DNA of 64,000 nt from JAJEEA01 sp965243615 (lineage in GTDB: Bacteria; Acidobacteriota; Vicinamibacteria; Vicinamibacterales; UBA8438): the NCBI GenBank assembly GCA_965243615.1, contig CBDEVO010000003.1:1674001-1738000 (forward strand), given 5' to 3'. A program made the translations under genes and the position numbers. This document shows positions 53,143 to 60,982 of the stretch, piece by piece (positions within the stretch are counted from its first letter, which is position 1; every line of letters begins with the position of its first letter). A model generated the notes under the pieces. The model was not told the origin of the DNA. It ran no database searches and saw only the letters and a program-made list of their open reading frames with translations.

Positions 53143-54596
53143 TGAGCATGCGCATGCATCCGTCGGCGGTTGCGGCGTATCTGGTGGCGGCGGCGTGTCT
53201 GGCGGCGGCGCCCGCCTCGGCGCGGGTCGAGGCGCCGCTGATCGACGCGGTGCGCGCCGGCGACGTCGCCGAGGTGCGCGCGCTGCTCGCGGGAGCCGCC
53301 GATCCCGATCGAGCGTCCTCTGACGGCACGACGCCGCTGCACTGGGCGGCCAACCGCGACGACCTCGACTCGGCCCGCCTGCTGCTCGAGGCCGGCGCCC
53401 GCCCCGGGGTCGCCAACCGTTACGGCGCAACGCCGCTGCTCGTGGCCGCCACCAACGGCAGCGCGGAGATGCTCGCGGTGCTGCTGGCGGCGGGCGCCGA
53501 TCCGAACGTCGGCCTCCCCGAGGGCGAGACCCCGCTCATGCGGGCGGCCCGGGCCGGCGGCGCCGGCGGGGTGCGGGCCTTGCTGCGCCACGGCGCCGAG
53601 GTCGACGCGGCCGAGCGGTGGCGTGGGCAGACCGCGCTGATGTGGGCGGCCATCGAGGGCAACGCCGCCGCCGTCCTGGAGCTCGTCGCCGGCGGCGCCG
53701 ACGTGCACGCGCGCTCCGCCGGGGGCTTCACGCCCCTGCTGTTCGCCGTCCGCCACGACCGGCAGGACGTGCTGCAAGTGCTCGCCGCGGCCGGCGCCGA
53801 CGTGAACGACACGCTGCCCGACGGCATGAGCGCCCTGTGCGTGGCGACCCTCAACGCGCACTACGACACCGGCGTGTGGCTGCTCGGGCGGGGGGGCGAC
53901 CCCAACGCGGCCGGGCAGGGGTGGACGGCGCTGCACCAGCTCGTCTGGGCCCGCCGGCCGAACCTCGGCTTCAACAACCCGGCCCCGATTCCCACCGGCC
54001 TCGTCTCCGACCTCGACTTCGTCCGCGCCCTCGCCGCCCACGGCGCCGACCTCGACGCGCGGCAGGCGAAGGAGCCGCGGGGCGGCGACGGCTCGGGCAC
54101 CGCCGGCGGCTACCGCAACGTGCTGAACCGGGTGGGTGCGACCCCGTTCCTGCTCGCCGCGAAGGCCGTCGACGCCGAGCTGATGCGGCTGCTCGTGGCC
54201 CTGGGCGCGGACCCCCTGCTGCCGAACGAGGACGGCACGACGCCGCTGATGGTCGCGGCGGGGGTCGGCATCTGGGCGGTGGGAGAGAGCCCCGGCACGA
54301 ACGCCGAGGCGCTGGCCGCGGTCGAGCTGATGCTCGAGCTGGGCGACGTCGTGACCACCGTCGACGCCAACGGCGACACCGCCCTGCACGGGGCGATCAT
54401 CCGCGGGTCGGAGCCGCTGGTGAGGTTCCTGCTCGATCAGGGGGCCGACCTGGAGGCGGTCAACGAGAAGGGCTGGACCCCCCTGATCATGGCCGAGGGC
54501 GTGTTCTACTCCAACACCGGCAAGCGCTGGCCCGAGATGGAGCGGCTGCTCCTCGAGCTCGGCGCCCGGCCCTCGCTACGGCTATCCGACCAGTAG
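53142..54596 (+). CDS. Secreted ankyrin-repeat protein
   Basis: 484 residues with a signal peptide (SAVAAYLVAAACLAAAPASA) and about ten ankyrin repeats (TPLHWAANRDDLDSARLLLE, TALMWAAIEGNAAAVLELV, TALHGAIIRGSEPLVRFLL). It parallels the 4081 protein but ends after the repeats with no cytochrome domain. It is the last gene of the third DUF1592/DUF1552 operon. Likely a protein-binding scaffold for the upstream products (inference). Confidence 0.87.
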   Translation: MSMRMHPSAVAAYLVAAACLAAAPASARVEAPLIDAVRAGDVAEVRALLAGAADPDRASSDGTTPLHWAANRDDLDSARLLLEAGARPGVANRYGATPLLVAATNGSAEMLAVLLAAGADPNVGLPEGETPLMRAARAGGAGGVRALLRHGAEVDAAERWRGQTALMWAAIEGNAAAVLELVAGGADVHARSAGGFTPLLFAVRHDRQDVLQVLAAAGADVNDTLPDGMSALCVATLNAHYDTGVWLLGRGGDPNAAGQGWTALHQLVWARRPNLGFNNPAPIPTGLVSDLDFVRALAAHGADLDARQAKEPRGGDGSGTAGGYRNVLNRVGATPFLLAAKAVDAELMRLLVALGADPLLPNEDGTTPLMVAAGVGIWAVGESPGTNAEALAAVELMLELGDVVTTVDANGDTALHGAIIRGSEPLVRFLLDQGADLEAVNEKGWTPLIMAEGVFYSNTGKRWPEMERLLLELGARPSLRLSDQ

Positions 54597-54794
54597 AAGG
54601 CGCGCTTGGCTCGCTCTTCGGGACCGGCCAAGTATTCGGAATTCCAGTGGCCGCGTGAGAATCGGCGGGGACCCGGTGGGGCAGAGACCTCGCCGGCCTC
54701 CCTGTTCGCGAGGCCGGCCAGGCCGTGGGGGGCGGCGCGGCTCCCGGTCGAGAGTCCGTCCGGGAGCCGCCCTGTTCCGTCGAGGCGGGGCCGA

Positions 54795-55151
54795 TCAGTC
54801 GGCCGCGACGATCTTCGTCGCCGCCAGCAGCCGCTCGCCGCCCGCCTCGCTGGTCTCGCCGGTGGCCCGTACCTGCTTCGCCATCAGCGCCGCCAGCTCG
54901 TCGGGATGGCTCGCGGCCCAGTCGCCGGTGATCTTGTAGAGCCCGTCCTCGGTCAGAACCCCGATCGGGTCGCCGTTCCGCGCGCAGCGCACCATGCACG
55001 CCACGTGCTCCGGGCTCGGGTCGGCCCCCGCCATCGCGGCGCATCCCGCCTCGACCAGTTGGCCGGTTATCGTCTCGTCGGCGGTTATCACGGCGGTCGT
55101 CAGGGCGACGGCGCAGGCTCCCACCGCCGCGAGCAAGGTCCACTTCTTCAT
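54795..55151 (-). CDS. Small secreted protein with conserved Cys motif
   Basis: 118 residues with signal peptide (MKKWTLLAAVGACAVALTTA). The mature part has the pattern G-C-A-A, C-M-V-R-C, then IGVLTEDGLYKITGDW, a layout common to small secreted proteins of unknown function in Acidobacteria and Planctomycetes (Cys motif, then a V/L-T-x-DGxxY strand). GGAGAGG precedes ATG 55151. No partner gene is evident. Confidence 0.65.
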   Translation of the reverse strand: MKKWTLLAAVGACAVALTTAVITADETITGQLVEAGCAAMAGADPSPEHVACMVRCARNGDPIGVLTEDGLYKITGDWAASHPDELAALMAKQVRATGETSEAGGERLLAATKIVAAD

Positions 55152-55187
55152 TGCTGCCTCTCCTGTGAGTTCAACGGTCGAGGCATA

Positions 55188-55216
55188 GCTGTACATTCCG
55201 CATGCAGGTCTGTCAA
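55188..55216 (-). promoter_or_regulatory. Promoter of small secreted Cys-motif gene
   Basis: On the minus strand, a perfect TTGACA (55216-55211), 17 bases, TACAGC (55193-55188). Predicted transcript start about 30 bases before ATG 55151. Confidence 0.5.
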
Positions 55217-55288
55217 GACGCACGCACGGCCTGGGGCCAGCCGAGCGGCGCGCCGGCACGCGCGGTGAATCCCGCGGAGAATCGAACG

Positions 55289-55504
55289 ATGACGAGACTG
55301 GAGATCGAGCAGCACGCCAGGGCACTGCCGGAAGAGGACCGGGTGGAGCTCGCCTACGCTCTTCTGGAAGACGTCGTGCCCGCTCTGACGCCCGAGCAGG
55401 AGCGGGAAGCGGATCGGCGCATTGCCGCATACCGGCGGAATCCGGGCACTCTGGTCGCGGAGGACGAGGCACTTCCCCGACTGAAGACCCGCGAGGGCCG
55501 ATGA
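55289..55504 (+). CDS. Addiction-module component (antitoxin-like)
   Basis: 71-residue protein of the putative addiction-module family: ARALPEEDRVELAYALLEDV then LTPEQEREADRRIAAYRRNP. Such proteins usually precede a RelE/ParE toxin. Here the next frame is only a 41-codon ORF overlapping the stop (55501-55626) that does not look like ParE, so the toxin appears missing or truncated. ATG 55289 excludes an upstream in-frame extension with no family match. Confidence 0.7.
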   Translation: MTRLEIEQHARALPEEDRVELAYALLEDVVPALTPEQEREADRRIAAYRRNPGTLVAEDEALPRLKTREGR

Positions 55505-55569
55505 GGTGTGTTGACCGAGTGTGGCGAATCGCGGCGCACGCCCTGGCAGGTTCGCCGGGCGAGCGAACG

Positions 55570-56043
55570 TCAAGAGTGGCTGAGCGCCTCGGTCAGCGGA
55601 TCCCCGCAGATGACTTGCCGAACTAACTCCGGGCGCTGCTTGCGAAATCGGACCGTGGCGCGTCTCAGCTCATTCTGCTTGTCGCGTCGCATGTCCCTGC
55701 ACACCAGGACGGGTCGGAAGCGCGCGGTCAAGTCTCGGGGAGTCAACTCGCCGGCGGCATCGGCACCCGCCTGAAGCTGTCTGGTGGCCTTCGCGATGTC
55801 GGGGGAGCCGTGGTCCTTGATCTCGATCGGCGTGACGAGGTTCGGATCCGCGAAGAACAGGAAGTCGCACTTGGTTCGCGCCCCTCCCAGTGGGGCTCCG
55901 GTCTTGTCGAGGTCGACGATGACCTTCGGATGAGGGGCGTCCACGAGCGACGCGCCGCAATTCCCTTTGTCGATGCTGTCGATGCCGTCGACGAGGCAGG
56001 ACGGGGCCAGCTTGGAACGAACCGTATCGGCGAGGCCGCTCAC
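55570..56043 (-). CDS. Probable PD-(D/E)XK nuclease-like partner of AAA ATPase
   Basis: 157-residue protein of no named family that I recognise. It shows a plausible restriction-endonuclease-fold core: KCDFLFFADP (D60), VTPIEIKDHG (E74-x-K76) and a following helix with ATRQLQAGAD (Q89), which is the D...ExK...Q layout. The rest is mixed alpha/beta. The start overlaps the stop of the ATPase gene in ATGA. With the AAA ATPase and the zinc-ribbon protein it forms a three-gene operon resembling ATPase-plus-nuclease phage-defence modules. Catalytic role inferred from motif only. Confidence 0.6.
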   Translation of the reverse strand: MSGLADTVRSKLAPSCLVDGIDSIDKGNCGASLVDAPHPKVIVDLDKTGAPLGGARTKCDFLFFADPNLVTPIEIKDHGSPDIAKATRQLQAGADAAGELTPRDLTARFRPVLVCRDMRRDKQNELRRATVRFRKQRPELVRQVICGDPLTEALSHS

Positions 56044-57527
56044 TCCGCGTCTCCACGCGTTCCTGCGATACTCGCCCAGTCGTTGTGCAGGGCCGCCGCA
56101 ACGGCGGCGAATCCGGACGGGTAGAGGCCGGTATCGGCGTCCAGGGCTATCTCCTTCACCGCCGAGCCACTGCCGTTTTCGGCCGGTTCGAACAGCCAGA
56201 CCCCAACATCACCGGCGGCGAGGGATGTGGCGCCGGGCTTCCCGTTGCCTCCGTTGGTCCGCCGGGATCGTCCTACGATGTTGCCCAGCTCCTCGAGCAC
56301 CCATTCGCTGTGTGCGGTCACGATGATTCGCACCCCTGCCCGGACGATCTCCGCAATCTGCCGCGTGAACGCTACCTGCATGGCAGGATGCAGATGCGAC
56401 TCCGGTTCATCGATGATCAACAGATCGTTCGGGGCAACGACATGCCGCAGGTACAACACCACCGGTGCGAGTTCCGACACCATGGACGATGCGTTCGTCA
56501 GAGGGAGGTCGGTTTCCCATCCAATCGGACGGTACATAAACTGAGGGTATGGGACGCCGGGCAGGCCTCCGATCTTGACCGCGCCGTTGAGGATTCTCTC
56601 TTCGATTTGAGTCGCGATCTCTCCGAGGCGTTCCCTGCCGCGCCGCAATCGCAGCCGCCGGTTGGTTACCATCTCTACCAATTGCTCCAGGAAGTCACCG
56701 CGCACGCCGGAGATCGCTGGTACGCGATCGGCACCGCGGATTCCGGCCATGGTCGCACTCTGGATGAGTGTGCGCACGACGGTACTGTGCGCGTTCATCA
56801 GACCGGTCCTGTCCGCGGGCAGGTAGAACGCACGATGGCGGTTCGGCAGGACGACGTGGGCCAGCATGCCGATGGCGTTCCAGATCCGCCGGGCGTGCGT
56901 GCTTTCCGACTCCCCGTCGGCGAGCAACAGGTCAGCAAGGAACCGTGCGTGTCGACTGCGTCGTCGAATGCGAAGGTCGCCGGGAATAGTGGGCAAAAAC
57001 GTCCATTCCGGTTCAGTGAAGACCAGCTTGTGCAGTGCCGGTGTCGAGATCCCCTCGACCGCATGTCGAAGCAGCACCTGCACGGGTCCTGGGCTTCCTC
57101 GGCGGACCAATCGGCTAGCGGCGTCCACGCCCAGGCAACGCTGGACTTCCTCGCCGATGGCTTTGCCTTGTTGTTCCAGATGCAACCGGATGGCCGCATT
57201 GACCGGGGGCGTAAGAGCGATCCCCTCTGTCGCCGGATCGCTACTCCGGGATGCCGGCGCCGTCAAGCGTTCCGCTATTCGGACCAGATCCGTGCTCGCG
57301 CCTTCAGGAAACGCAAGGGGGTCTTCAAGTCCCAAGCGGAACCAGGGGCGCCATCCCAGGGGGCGACTACCGAAGTGACGATGCAACGCGTACGCCAACG
57401 TCGCCAACCAGGACTTCCCGGTGTTGCTGGGCCCGACGAAGACGGTCAACGGACGCAACTCGACGCATCCCCGGGCAATCGGCCCGAAGTCGGTCACGTC
57501 GATCGTCAAGGGGCGGTCGGTGGTCAC
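56040..57527 (-). CDS. AAA_15/OLD-type ABC-class ATPase
   Basis: 495-residue ATPase of the SMC/ABC-type head group. It begins with DFGPIARGCVELRPLTVFVG and Walker A GPSNTGKS (32-39). A long helical insert follows, then the C-terminal LLIIDEPESHLHPAMQ (Walker B and D-loop) and VRIIVTAHSEWVLEEL (H-loop). There is no TOPRIM domain, so it is not a complete OLD nuclease; its effector is probably the downstream small protein. Related ATPases work in Septu, PARIS, Gabija-like and similar systems. Visibly less GC-rich than neighbours, hinting at transfer. Confidence 0.85.
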   Translation of the reverse strand: MTTDRPLTIDVTDFGPIARGCVELRPLTVFVGPSNTGKSWLATLAYALHRHFGSRPLGWRPWFRLGLEDPLAFPEGASTDLVRIAERLTAPASRSSDPATEGIALTPPVNAAIRLHLEQQGKAIGEEVQRCLGVDAASRLVRRGSPGPVQVLLRHAVEGISTPALHKLVFTEPEWTFLPTIPGDLRIRRRSRHARFLADLLLADGESESTHARRIWNAIGMLAHVVLPNRHRAFYLPADRTGLMNAHSTVVRTLIQSATMAGIRGADRVPAISGVRGDFLEQLVEMVTNRRLRLRRGRERLGEIATQIEERILNGAVKIGGLPGVPYPQFMYRPIGWETDLPLTNASSMVSELAPVVLYLRHVVAPNDLLIIDEPESHLHPAMQVAFTRQIAEIVRAGVRIIVTAHSEWVLEELGNIVGRSRRTNGGNGKPGATSLAAGDVGVWLFEPAENGSGSAVKEIALDADTGLYPSGFAAVAAALHNDWASIAGTRGDAE

Positions 57528-58060
57528 GGGAGCGTGCGTCCTTCCGCGCTGTACGCTGGACGGCTGGAGGGACGACTTCGATCCCGGTCAGCGCCGGCCG
57601 CCGGCTGGCCCCGGTAGCGGCAGCCGCAGTGCCCGCAGGGGCATCTGATCCAGCCGCATCGCCGGCAGAGGGAGAAGTCCACGGAGTTGATGTCGCGCCG
57701 GCACCAGTAGCAGTGCGTCTCTCGCTGGCGCTCTCGGGCCCGGCCGTACTCGGCGACGGCCCTCCGCATCTCTTCGACGTGGCTGTCGGGCGATGACCAG
57801 AGCGATCGGGTTCTGGCCATGTCCAGCATGAACAGGCGGCTCTCGTGATCCGCCACGCTGAACAGCCGGACCTTCCCGGTCTCGACCTCTCGTTGTGCGT
57901 TGGGGTCGAATATCAGGAGGCCCGACTCGCGGTGGTGACCGATCCAGTACCGGACTCCGCCGTGTGGCATGCTGCGGCCGAGCCGTCCGCGCTCGCGGAG
58001 AAGCCGGAGGCGCGCCGCCTTGCTCTCGATCGCCATCCTCTGGTCGTCCCGTCCCCGCAT
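57524..58060 (-). CDS. Zinc-ribbon protein, first gene of ATPase operon
   Basis: 178-residue protein without a named family. N-terminal half is basic and mixed alpha/beta (GGVRYWIGHHRESGLLIFDP); C-terminal third holds eight cysteines (C117, C120, C132, C135, C140, C142, C145, C147; CYWC, CRRC, CPCGHCGC), which should form one or two zinc ribbons. The stop overlaps the ATPase ATG in ATGA. In a defence module it may sense or bind nucleic acid (inference). ATG 58060 is used; ATG 58036 is an alternative. Confidence 0.6.
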   Translation of the reverse strand: MRGRDDQRMAIESKAARLRLLRERGRLGRSMPHGGVRYWIGHHRESGLLIFDPNAQREVETGKVRLFSVADHESRLFMLDMARTRSLWSSPDSHVEEMRRAVAEYGRARERQRETHCYWCRRDINSVDFSLCRRCGWIRCPCGHCGCRYRGQPAAGADRDRSRPSSRPAYSAEGRTLP

Positions 58061-58262
58061 GAAGCCGTCCAGCGAGCCGGAACCGGCCCATGGTACACCG
58101 GTGTCCCCGCCATGGAGTCCGACGCCTGCCCGACGCCGTCGCCGTCGCCGCGGTCTTCCCGGGTTCCCCGAACAGCCGACCGGAGCCTTGACGGGTTGTA
58201 CCCGGTCTCAGATGCATGTATACGGGTGTTTATCGATGATTGACTACAATATATGGCAATCA
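58061..58262. promoter_or_regulatory. Divergent promoter region between ATPase operon and hipBA
   Basis: About 200 bases; the part from 58200 is AT-rich against a GC-rich background. TACAAT at 58245-58250 could be the hipB -10, placing transcription start near 58257, so hipB may be leaderless from ATG 58263. An ATCGAT palindrome sits in the middle. The classical HipB operator is not seen. Confidence 0.4.
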
Positions 58263-58583
58263 ATGGGCCACAGACTCTACACCCCGTCCGTCCAGCGCGC
58301 GCTGCGTGCCCTGGGCCGCGACATCGGCATCGCGCGCCGGAAGCGCCGCATGGCGCTGGCGGACTTCGCGGCCCGCATGGGCGTGTCGCAGGGAACTCTG
58401 GTCCGCCTCGAGAAGGGCGAGGCCGGGGTGTCGATCGGGGCCTTCGCGATGGCGCTCCTGGCCCTGGGCGAGCTGCACAGGCTGGAGGACCTCTTGGACG
58501 TCTCGCGCGACGAGACCGGTCTGCTGCTCGATCTCGACAGCCTGCCCCGGCGCATCCGGCGGCGGAAGCCGCGGCTCGGGTGA
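58263..58583 (+). CDS. hipB: HipB-like helix-turn-helix antitoxin
   Basis: 106-residue HTH protein: ARRKRRMALADFAARMGVSQ followed by TLVRLEKGEAGVSIGAFAMA is the Xre/Cro-type HTH of HipB antitoxins, which bind and restrain HipA and repress their operon. ATG 58236 is an alternative start, but it would lie upstream of the proposed transcription start. The stop (TGA 58581-58583) overlaps a GTG that could start hipA. Confidence 0.85.
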   Translation: MGHRLYTPSVQRALRALGRDIGIARRKRRMALADFAARMGVSQGTLVRLEKGEAGVSIGAFAMALLALGELHRLEDLLDVSRDETGLLLDLDSLPRRIRRRKPRLG

Positions 58584-58597
58584 GTGAGGCTGCCGGC

Positions 58598-59854
58598 ATG
58601 CCGAAGACGACGCGGCGCGTGCGCGTGGCGCTTGGCGAGCGGCTGCAGCCGGTCGGCGAGCTCGTGTTCGAGGCCGACGGCCGGCGGCAGGCCAGCATGT
58701 TCCGCTATGCCGACGAGTGGCTGAGCGCTGCCGAGGGCTTCGCCATCGCCCCGACCCTGCCGTTGTCGGAGTCGCCCTTCCACGCGTCGGCGTCGCGGGA
58801 GCGTCCCCGTTCGGCGCTGTCGGGGCCGATCGCTGACGGTGCGCCTGACTCCTGGGGGCGGGGACTGCTGCGCAAGGCGCTCTCCGGCGCCCTCACGGAG
58901 CTCGACTATCTGCTCGCGGTGGACGACGAGACTCGCCAGGGCGCGCTGCGGTACCTCGACGACGACGGCAGGCCGCTGTCGCGCACGTACCCGCCGGTGC
59001 CCCGCTTGAGCGACCTCGACGAGCTGCGGCGGCAGGCCGGCGCGGCCGAGGGCGACCCGAACGGGGCGGCGTCGATTCGAGACCTTCTGGTGGGCAGCGC
59101 CAGCTCTCTCGGCGGGGCCCGGCCCAAGGCCAACGTGCGCGATAGGGGCGGCGACCTCGCGATCGCCAAGTTCACCTCGGACCGTGACACCATGCCGGTG
59201 GAGCGGGTCGAGGTGGCGACGCTGGCCCTTGCCCGGGCCGCTGGCGTGAACGCGGCGCAGGCGCGGATCGAGCTCGGGTCCACGGACAGGCCGGTGGCCC
59301 TCATCAGGCGGTTCGACCGGGCGGGCGGCGACCGGGTCCACTATCTCTCGGCCCAGTCCTTCATCGGCGCCGAGGCGGCCACCGGCGCGTACTACACCGA
59401 CATCGCGGACGCGCTGCGCGCGCACGCTTTCGATCCGACGGCGCAGCTCGTCGAGTTGTACCGTCGCGTCCTGTTCACGATTCTCGTCTCGAACAACGAC
59501 GATCACCTGAAGAACCACGGCCTGCTCCACGCGGGGGGAGGACGCTGGGTGCTGTCGCCCGCCTTCGACGTCAATCCGCAACCGCACCGCCAGCGCCATC
59601 TCGAGACGGGCATCAGCGAGCTCAGCGGACACGCCGCCTCCATCGAGGCGGCGGTGGACGCCGCGCCCTTCTTCGACATCGAACGGGACGCCGCCGTCGC
59701 GATGCTGTCCCGCATGGTGTCGACCATCGACGAGCGCTGGCGGGCATGCTGCGAGGCCGCGGGTATGGACGCGCGGGAGATCGAGCGCTACGCACCCGCG
59801 TTCGACCATGCCGAGAGCCGCGTCGCCCGGCGGATTGTCCTTCCTCGCCGGTGA
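58598..59854 (+). CDS. hipA: HipA-like Ser/Thr kinase toxin
   Basis: 418-residue HipA-family kinase. N-terminal subdomain RVRVALGERLQPVGELVFEA, ATP-loop LLVGSASSLGGARPKANV, the VALIRRFDRAGGDRVHYLSA strand, and catalytic NNDDHLKNHG. HipA in E. coli phosphorylates glutamyl-tRNA synthetase and drives persistence; the target here is unproven. GTG 58580, overlapping the hipB stop, is an alternative start that adds six residues. It forms a toxin-antitoxin pair with hipB, divergent from the ATPase/nuclease operon. Confidence 0.9.
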   Translation: MPKTTRRVRVALGERLQPVGELVFEADGRRQASMFRYADEWLSAAEGFAIAPTLPLSESPFHASASRERPRSALSGPIADGAPDSWGRGLLRKALSGALTELDYLLAVDDETRQGALRYLDDDGRPLSRTYPPVPRLSDLDELRRQAGAAEGDPNGAASIRDLLVGSASSLGGARPKANVRDRGGDLAIAKFTSDRDTMPVERVEVATLALARAAGVNAAQARIELGSTDRPVALIRRFDRAGGDRVHYLSAQSFIGAEAATGAYYTDIADALRAHAFDPTAQLVELYRRVLFTILVSNNDDHLKNHGLLHAGGGRWVLSPAFDVNPQPHRQRHLETGISELSGHAASIEAAVDAAPFFDIERDAAVAMLSRMVSTIDERWRACCEAAGMDAREIERYAPAFDHAESRVARRIVLPRR

Positions 59855-59943
59855 CGTGACGCCACACGGCGGCGACACCGGAGGCCGGCTCGCCGACGCC
59901 GGGGAAGGGGGTGGAGCGGAGCCCCGGACCACCCGGGCGACGG

Positions 59944-59952
59944 TGCTACAAT
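59944..59952 (+). promoter_or_regulatory. Extended -10 promoter of NHL/selenoprotein/USP operon
   Basis: TGCTACAAT fits TGn plus TACAAT. Predicted transcript start near 59959, 30 bases before the ATG, with GAGGAG between. Weak -35, as extended -10 promoters allow. Confidence 0.5.
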
Positions 59953-59988
59953 GCGGACGATCGCAGGACCACTTTCTGAGGAGCCGCC

Positions 59989-60951
59989 ATGCTGCCAGTT
60001 CGCATTCTCCGGATGATCGTGCCTCTTTTCGTCGCCGTGCTGGGTCTCGCCGCCGTCGCCGGCGCCCAGATCCTCGACGCGCCGGATCCGGCGCAGATGG
60101 AGGACGCGCCGGACCTCGGGTATCACCCCGTGCCGCACGGCCTCGAGATTCCCGTCGACCAGGAGATGGGGGCGCCTTCGAGCGTCGTCTGGACCACGAA
60201 GAACACCCTGCTCGTCTTCAACCGCGGGCCCAACCCCCTGATGGAGTTCAACCCCGACGGCAGCTTCGTGCGGTCGTGGGGGCAGGGCGAGTACATCCGA
60301 CCCCACGGCATGCGGCTCGACCCCGACGGCAACATCTGGATCACCGACGTCAACGGGCACACCGTCAGGAAGATGGACCCGGACGGCAAGGTGCTGATGA
60401 CCATCGGCACCCACGGCAAGGCCGGCGAGCCGGAGGACGGGCTGCTGACCGAGCCGGTCGACCTGACCATCAACGCGGCCGGCGAGGCCTTCGTGCTGGT
60501 GGGGCACGGGCGGGGCATCCCGCGGCTGGTGAAGTTCGCGCCCGACGGCTCGTTCATCAAGGCGTGGGGCGGTCAGGGCACCGCGCCGGGAGAGTTCGAC
60601 ATCCCGCATTCGATCGTCGTCGACGACGCGGGGCTGCTCTACGTGGCCGACCGGCAGAACCGGCGGGTGCAGATCTTCGACGCCGACGGGGCCTACATCA
60701 AGGAATGGGCCTACAAGGGGCTGCCGTGCGGCCTGCACATCCACAGCGACGGGACGATGTACATGGTCAGCGGGTTCGCGGGCGAGATTCTCAAGCTCGA
60801 CGAGAACGGCAAGGCGGTGGGCGCCAACGGACAGCCGGGCAAGGGCCTTGGCGAGTTCGGCGAGGCGCACTACATGACGATGGCCCCGAACGGGGACATC
60901 TGGGTTGCCGACACCGTGAAGCCGGAGCTGCACAAGTACGTCATGAACTGA
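59989..60951 (+). CDS. Secreted NHL-repeat beta-propeller protein
   Basis: 320 residues with signal peptide (RMIVPLFVAVLGLAAVAGA). Repeated blades such as RPHGMRLDPDGNIWITDVNG, IPHSIVVDDAGLLYVADRQN and MTMAPNGDIWVADT are NHL repeats. The layout resembles bacterial peptidylglycine alpha-amidating lyase-like proteins, but catalytic identity is not shown. GAGGAG precedes the start. The peroxiredoxin-like gene follows 31 bases downstream. Confidence 0.85.
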   Translation: MLPVRILRMIVPLFVAVLGLAAVAGAQILDAPDPAQMEDAPDLGYHPVPHGLEIPVDQEMGAPSSVVWTTKNTLLVFNRGPNPLMEFNPDGSFVRSWGQGEYIRPHGMRLDPDGNIWITDVNGHTVRKMDPDGKVLMTIGTHGKAGEPEDGLLTEPVDLTINAAGEAFVLVGHGRGIPRLVKFAPDGSFIKAWGGQGTAPGEFDIPHSIVVDDAGLLYVADRQNRRVQIFDADGAYIKEWAYKGLPCGLHIHSDGTMYMVSGFAGEILKLDENGKAVGANGQPGKGLGEFGEAHYMTMAPNGDIWVADTVKPELHKYVMN

Positions 60952-60982
60952 GGCCGGCCTCCGGCAGGGACGGCGCAGATTG

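Noticed and set aside
55501..55626. 41-codon frame overlapping the addiction-module stop
   Set aside because: Not similar to RelE/ParE and overlaps an opposite-strand gene; not annotated as CDS.
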